A DNA stretch of 64,000 nt from Physcomitrium patens (taxonomy: Eukaryota; Streptophyta; Bryopsida; Funariales; Funariaceae), in the NCBI RefSeq assembly GCF_000002425.4, contig NC_037266.1, positions 6,265,443 to 6,329,442 of the forward strand, read 5' to 3'. The position numbers were made by a program, and so were the translations under genes. Of this stretch, positions 59,178-64,000 are shown one piece after another. The notes under the pieces are model-generated. The model saw nothing but the letters and a program-made list of their open reading frames with translations, searched no databases and was not told the DNA's origin. The first letter of the stretch is position 1. The number at the start of each line of letters is the position of its first letter.

Positions 59178-60580
59178 GTATACTACATTTTAGTAATGCA
59201 ATATCTATGGAAATATAATAGCAGATGAAAACAGATGTATTTTAAACACATATACTACAATTTCAATACATTCTAAAAATAATTGAGTAACAAATGAAAT
59301 CCAGAAAGAAAAAAGAAAAAAGAAAAATAAAAAGAAAACTGAATATTTCTGATTAAATTTGTTAAATAATTTAAACCATAGAATCCGTATCTTCACTGCA
59401 TGTTCAACCTTTTAATGAACAAAAACGCATTCTCCTGATTTGTTTTACACCATAAAATATTGTATTATATACATGAAAACTTCTGTAATTTTCCTTTTAC
59501 TAGTAAAATAGCATACACTGTTTTGTAATCAGCTATCACAAAGCATAAAGTTACCAAATTAATATTCAAAAAGAACTTTCAATAGAATGAGTACCAATTT
59601 ACAGAAGAAGCACCAAAATTAAAATAAATTTTCAAGATTTGTAGAGATCTAGAGATGAACTGAATCTAAAATGGAAACAAATTTTGAATAATTGTCACAC
59701 CATGTTCTTGTCATCCATTTTTTTTATATAATTGTAATTCAATTTGGATTATCATCCATAATGGGAAATTTTCATCCATCCATTTATGATAACAATGACT
59801 TTGAAGGATATCAAAAGGTGATAAAGCAAAGAAATTGAGATTGAGGGGACAATGTTTATGAATCTAAAACACTCTTGGAGGAACAAAAGAATAAATCATC
59901 AAACTTCACATTTCAGTAAATGGGCATAGATTACGGATGCTACCACAAATAAAGTGCATCAAACTAAAATTAGGGTTTGAGAAGGGTGGAGGTGCAATGG
60001 GGCCATAGAAGGGTCCATTAAAAAGAAAATATTCTGACCTCCGAAGACTTAAAATCGTCTCTTTGGCTCTCATAAACTAATGCATGTTTGGAATGATTGG
60101 CTCATAATTGATAACTTGAAAAAAGAGATGATCTGGACTCTAGCAAGTGATGCCAATTGATAAACAAGAGATGCAATCAATGAAAGATTTAGAGATTGCA
60201 AATAAAACCAACATGCTAACTTACTTTAGAACTTGCATTCCAACTTTCCATACTTTGAAAGTATACCTAATTTAAAATATATGAGACTGTGATGATTGTA
60301 GTAGTTTCTAATTATTCAAAGAATGACTACTTACCTTAGAATTACTTTGGATGATGAGAAGATGTGAAATTTGGTCTCACTTACGATTTTTTTGGTTCAA
60401 GTTTCGATGAAGGAATCTAAAAATAAAAATGTATAATATCTTTTGATAGATTTGGTATAACTGTTGCAAGAGCTACAAATATTTAGCTCAATATTATAAT
60501 AATTCAAGAACACTAAATAGTAATGATTTTATGACAAATAATGTATTTATAAACAAATATGTATATATATATATAAGTTA

Positions 60581-60626
<46 letters not shown>

Positions 60627-60772
60627 TTGAAAAAATCTTAACCAAAAAATTTGTTTAATCAAATGGTTTAAAAATATTGAGCAATTTGATTTATTTGAAA
60701 TATTTTGAAAAAAAGTAAAATATGGTGGATAGGTAGTTAGGATAGCAATAACAAAAACTAAAGTTAGAAAAG

Positions 60773-60808
<36 letters not shown>

Positions 60809-61111
60809 GATTTATTTTTATTTTTATAATTGACAAAATTATTGATCATGTTTACATCTTTTTGATAAAATTTGGTCAAAAAGATAAATTCATAATAATA
60901 TTTGTATAAAACTATATGCATATATGTATTTTTATAAAAAAATTAGTAATAATAAGACTTAAATCTAAAATATTTAATAATAATAATAGATTTAATAAAT
61001 ATTAAGGTCTAGATCTCATAGTGTTATTTTATTATTGAATAATATGATACAAGTTTATTATTTTTTCATAAAGTGTATAAAATGCTAAGTTCAAAATATT
61101 ATTCACTTATC

Positions 61112-61150
<39 letters not shown>

Positions 61151-61181
61151 TGGATTTTAAATTTTATATTATAAATTCAGG

Positions 61182-61223
<42 letters not shown>

Positions 61224-61827
61224 CTAATTTAGTACTTTTTTTCAAAGATTATTGTTTTAAAGTCTAAGAATATTTGTAATAATTACTTATGATTTACATT
61301 ACAATAAAGATTGGTGCACAAGGACAACATTATTTTATTTCATGTCTCTAGCCAATTACTATATTTTATTTATATATATATATATATATACACACACATG
61401 TAAAAGAAACTAAACTATTTTATATCCAATAATATTTATGATTAAAATATTTACATAAAATGCTATAGATGTAAACTTTGCAATATAAGTTCATTGGATA
61501 GCTGACTTTAATTAAGAGGTGTTTTGGACTCAAACTTTATCCCTTCTGATATTTTTTAGAGAATCAATTTTTCTTTATTTTAGCTTTGTAAGCCCATGAT
61601 GTACTTAATTTGACATGGAAGACAAATTACATTTTGGTGTATTTGTAAAACTACCTTTAGTTTGTATGTAATATTTGTAGATCAAAAGTGTTTTGCCAGC
61701 ACAAACTTTTTCAGAACAAGACTTAACAGAAATAGCTAAGATATAAACAAACTTACAACTTATATGATAAAGAAGATGAAATAGAAGGATAAAAAATAAA
61801 TAAAGAAAAGAAAAGAAAAGAAAAGAA

Positions 61828-61858
<31 letters not shown>

Positions 61859-61981
61859 GAAAGTTTGGAGAATAGGTGAAACTTCAGTTTCTAAACTAAT
61901 AACCTCACTCATGTAACTTATATTATAAAAAAATAATATATTATTTTGATGTATGTTATTTGCTTATGAATTGAATTTTTC

Positions 61982-62012
<31 letters not shown>

Positions 62013-62419
62013 ATATAGACACAAAAATATTATTACCATATAATACACAATATTAGTGAAACCAAAAAAGAAATAAAGAAAAAAAAAAACAAAAAGAATA
62101 CAAAAGCAATACAGAATAAATATAAACTTAGGTGATCAAAATATCAATACTTGTTTCTTATCATATTAACTAAAATTAAAACAAATTACTTCCAAAAACA
62201 TTCACCTTATTTGTAATAGAAAACAAGTATATTTTTATACATATATTTATTTAGATTTAAAAAAAAAATAAGAAAAATAAGAGGTACTTTTTGAAAACAA
62301 TTGCACAAAATAGGATGGACTTTAATCTAATAAGTCTTATTCTAAAAGAAGTAATGGAAGTAATTAGAAAAACAATAATAGAAAAATGATGTATTTTAAT
62401 AATAATTTTTATTAGTAAA

Positions 62420-62455
<36 letters not shown>

Positions 62456-64000
62456 GAGAGAGAGAAAGAGAAAGAAGTGAATGATAAAGCAATCTAAATT
62501 TTTATTAAAACAGCTCACTCTATCTTCACCATCATTGTATCTTTGTAGCCCTCATCTTTGTTCTCAATTGTTCCTCATTCCCAATCATTACTAAGGATGG
62601 AAATGGGGGTTAGGAATATTGAAAACAAGGGGCATTGCTTAGGAACAGAGTGACAGTTGGAAACAAGAGAGCAGTTGGGAATGGAGACAAGATTGAACGG
62701 GTATAAAGATGGTTTAAACATGTGGGTCTATTTAGTAAAAAATTTGATTGCTTTATCATTGCCTTCTATATATATATATATATATATATAGAGCATTCCA
62801 TGATTTATTTGGTCTTTTTTGTGTGCAAAAAGAAGCATCCATGCTTTTGCCGACTTTGAAATGTTATTGGACTGAAAATTGACAAAATTTATAAATTTAT
62901 TTTTCAAGAATAACATTAATATATCGGCTTTTTTCTAAAAAATAAGTGCACTATTCTTATGCAAAAGAAGGAACAAGAATTATACTAAAATTTAGAATTG
63001 TGAATAAATTTCAATTTTTCTTTTTGTCAAAAGAATTACATGAACTCAATTGATACTTGAATCACATTGTAATGTTTTAATACTTCATACATTTTCAATA
63101 TGTAATTATGTATATATTGTATGTAATGAAGGTTTGTTCCACATCAATTCATGTGGATAAAAAAATTAAAAAAATGTATCACTGTTGTCAAGAATTTGCC
63201 TATACAATTGCTCCAAAAGTTTTATTATTATCCTAAAAAGTGAAAATCAAAAAATAAATAATATATGAAATGGGAGTAAAAAAAAAATTCAAAATTGAAA
63301 TAAAAAATGACATAAAATTTTGTGAAACAATCATCATCACAAATCACTATGTAATTTATATTTAAAATTTTTTCTTGAGATTTTTTTTGTTTTATTTCAA
63401 CATTCCATTTTTATTTCTTATTTATTTATTTATAAGAGATAGAAGGTTTGAGATGACAATTGTAATTAGGGGCTATTCCAAATGCAATAGCATAGTTCTT
63501 GTTTTAAATTATAGAAATCTTTATGAAATCTCATCTTAAGTTCAATTAACTTCCTTGTATATTTTAAACTACTTTTTAGAATAGAAGGAATGTTTCAAAA
63601 ATAAGATATAAATAAGTAAAAAAAGAAGATAAAAGCTATTTGTTCTTTTATATTCTATAAATTCTCACAATGGAAAAAAAAGAAAAAAAAAAAAAAAAGA
63701 AAAAAAAAGAAAAAATTGAGCTTTATTTCTTTTTTGACTCTTTCTACATTCCACGTATTAGCCCAACTTAAAAAGTTGAAAGAAACTCTCATGTATTTTT
63801 TATGTAAATATTTTAGTGAAGGTGAATATCTCACCTCTACACTTGAGCTATAAAGTTACACTCCTTGTGGAAAAATAGTGCCCTACTTGTGCAATACCAC
63901 ATCTGAGATCACATATCATTTTTTGAGCAAAGTTTAGTTGAATTGTGCATTATATTGCATAAATGGAATTTGACAAGTCCTTAGATATTATCTTAGATTC
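58200..64000. other. AT-rich intergenic desert with dense (TA)n tracts
   Basis: No gene is seen. Long (TA)n tracts lie near 59141-59173, 60586-60620, 60777-60804, 61116-61148, 61183-61215, 61372-61390, 61829-61857, 62423-62452 and 62768-62791. There are also AAAGA and AAAT runs near 61802 and 61983, and a purine-only block at 63671-63716. Stops are frequent in all frames. Confidence 0.7.

Overview
This is a nuclear window from a land plant, most likely a moss (Physcomitrium patens or a close relative). I infer this from intron-rich genes with GT-AG introns, only plant-type gene families, and moderately GC-balanced genes separated by very AT-rich spacers full of (TA)n, (GA)n and poly-A tracts. 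The species is an inference; no marker gene was compared. All gene models were built by hand from reading-frame and splice-phase continuity. In five genes every chosen junction keeps frame.

Layout. 1-4555 (+): ALE2-like receptor kinase, cut by the left edge. 5788-10907 (-): long coiled-coil protein with a membrane-like segment and a basic Ser/Thr-Pro tail, converging on the kinase gene. 12.3-16.7 kb: AT-rich spacer with one MITE-like element and a GC-richer island carrying G-box and CRE-like sites. 16709-19876 (-): IST1-like ESCRT protein. 21.5-29.4 kb: no intact gene found. It holds a decayed response-regulator receiver exon, a 53-bp tandem array and a diverged array of about 117 bp. 29.4-32.8 kb: AT-rich desert. 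32861-38108 (-): MORC-family GHKL ATPase gene whose frame is broken at three places. 38.2-42.2 kb: AT-rich spacer with a foldback element. 42231-49135 (-): complete kinesin-13 with an internal 18-residue repeat. 50.4-54.6 kb: microsatellite-rich spacer. 54622-57523 (+): COG3, the Golgi tethering subunit. 58.2-64 kb: AT-rich desert.

The genes do not form an evident pathway or cluster; they are ordinary independent plant loci (signalling, cytoskeleton, ESCRT, Golgi tethering, chromatin). I found no convincing new multi-gene system. The most interesting points are the disrupted MORC copy, the coiled-coil protein I cannot name, the in-frame minisatellite in kinesin-13, and the non-coding repeat structures between 24.8 and 28.1 kb.
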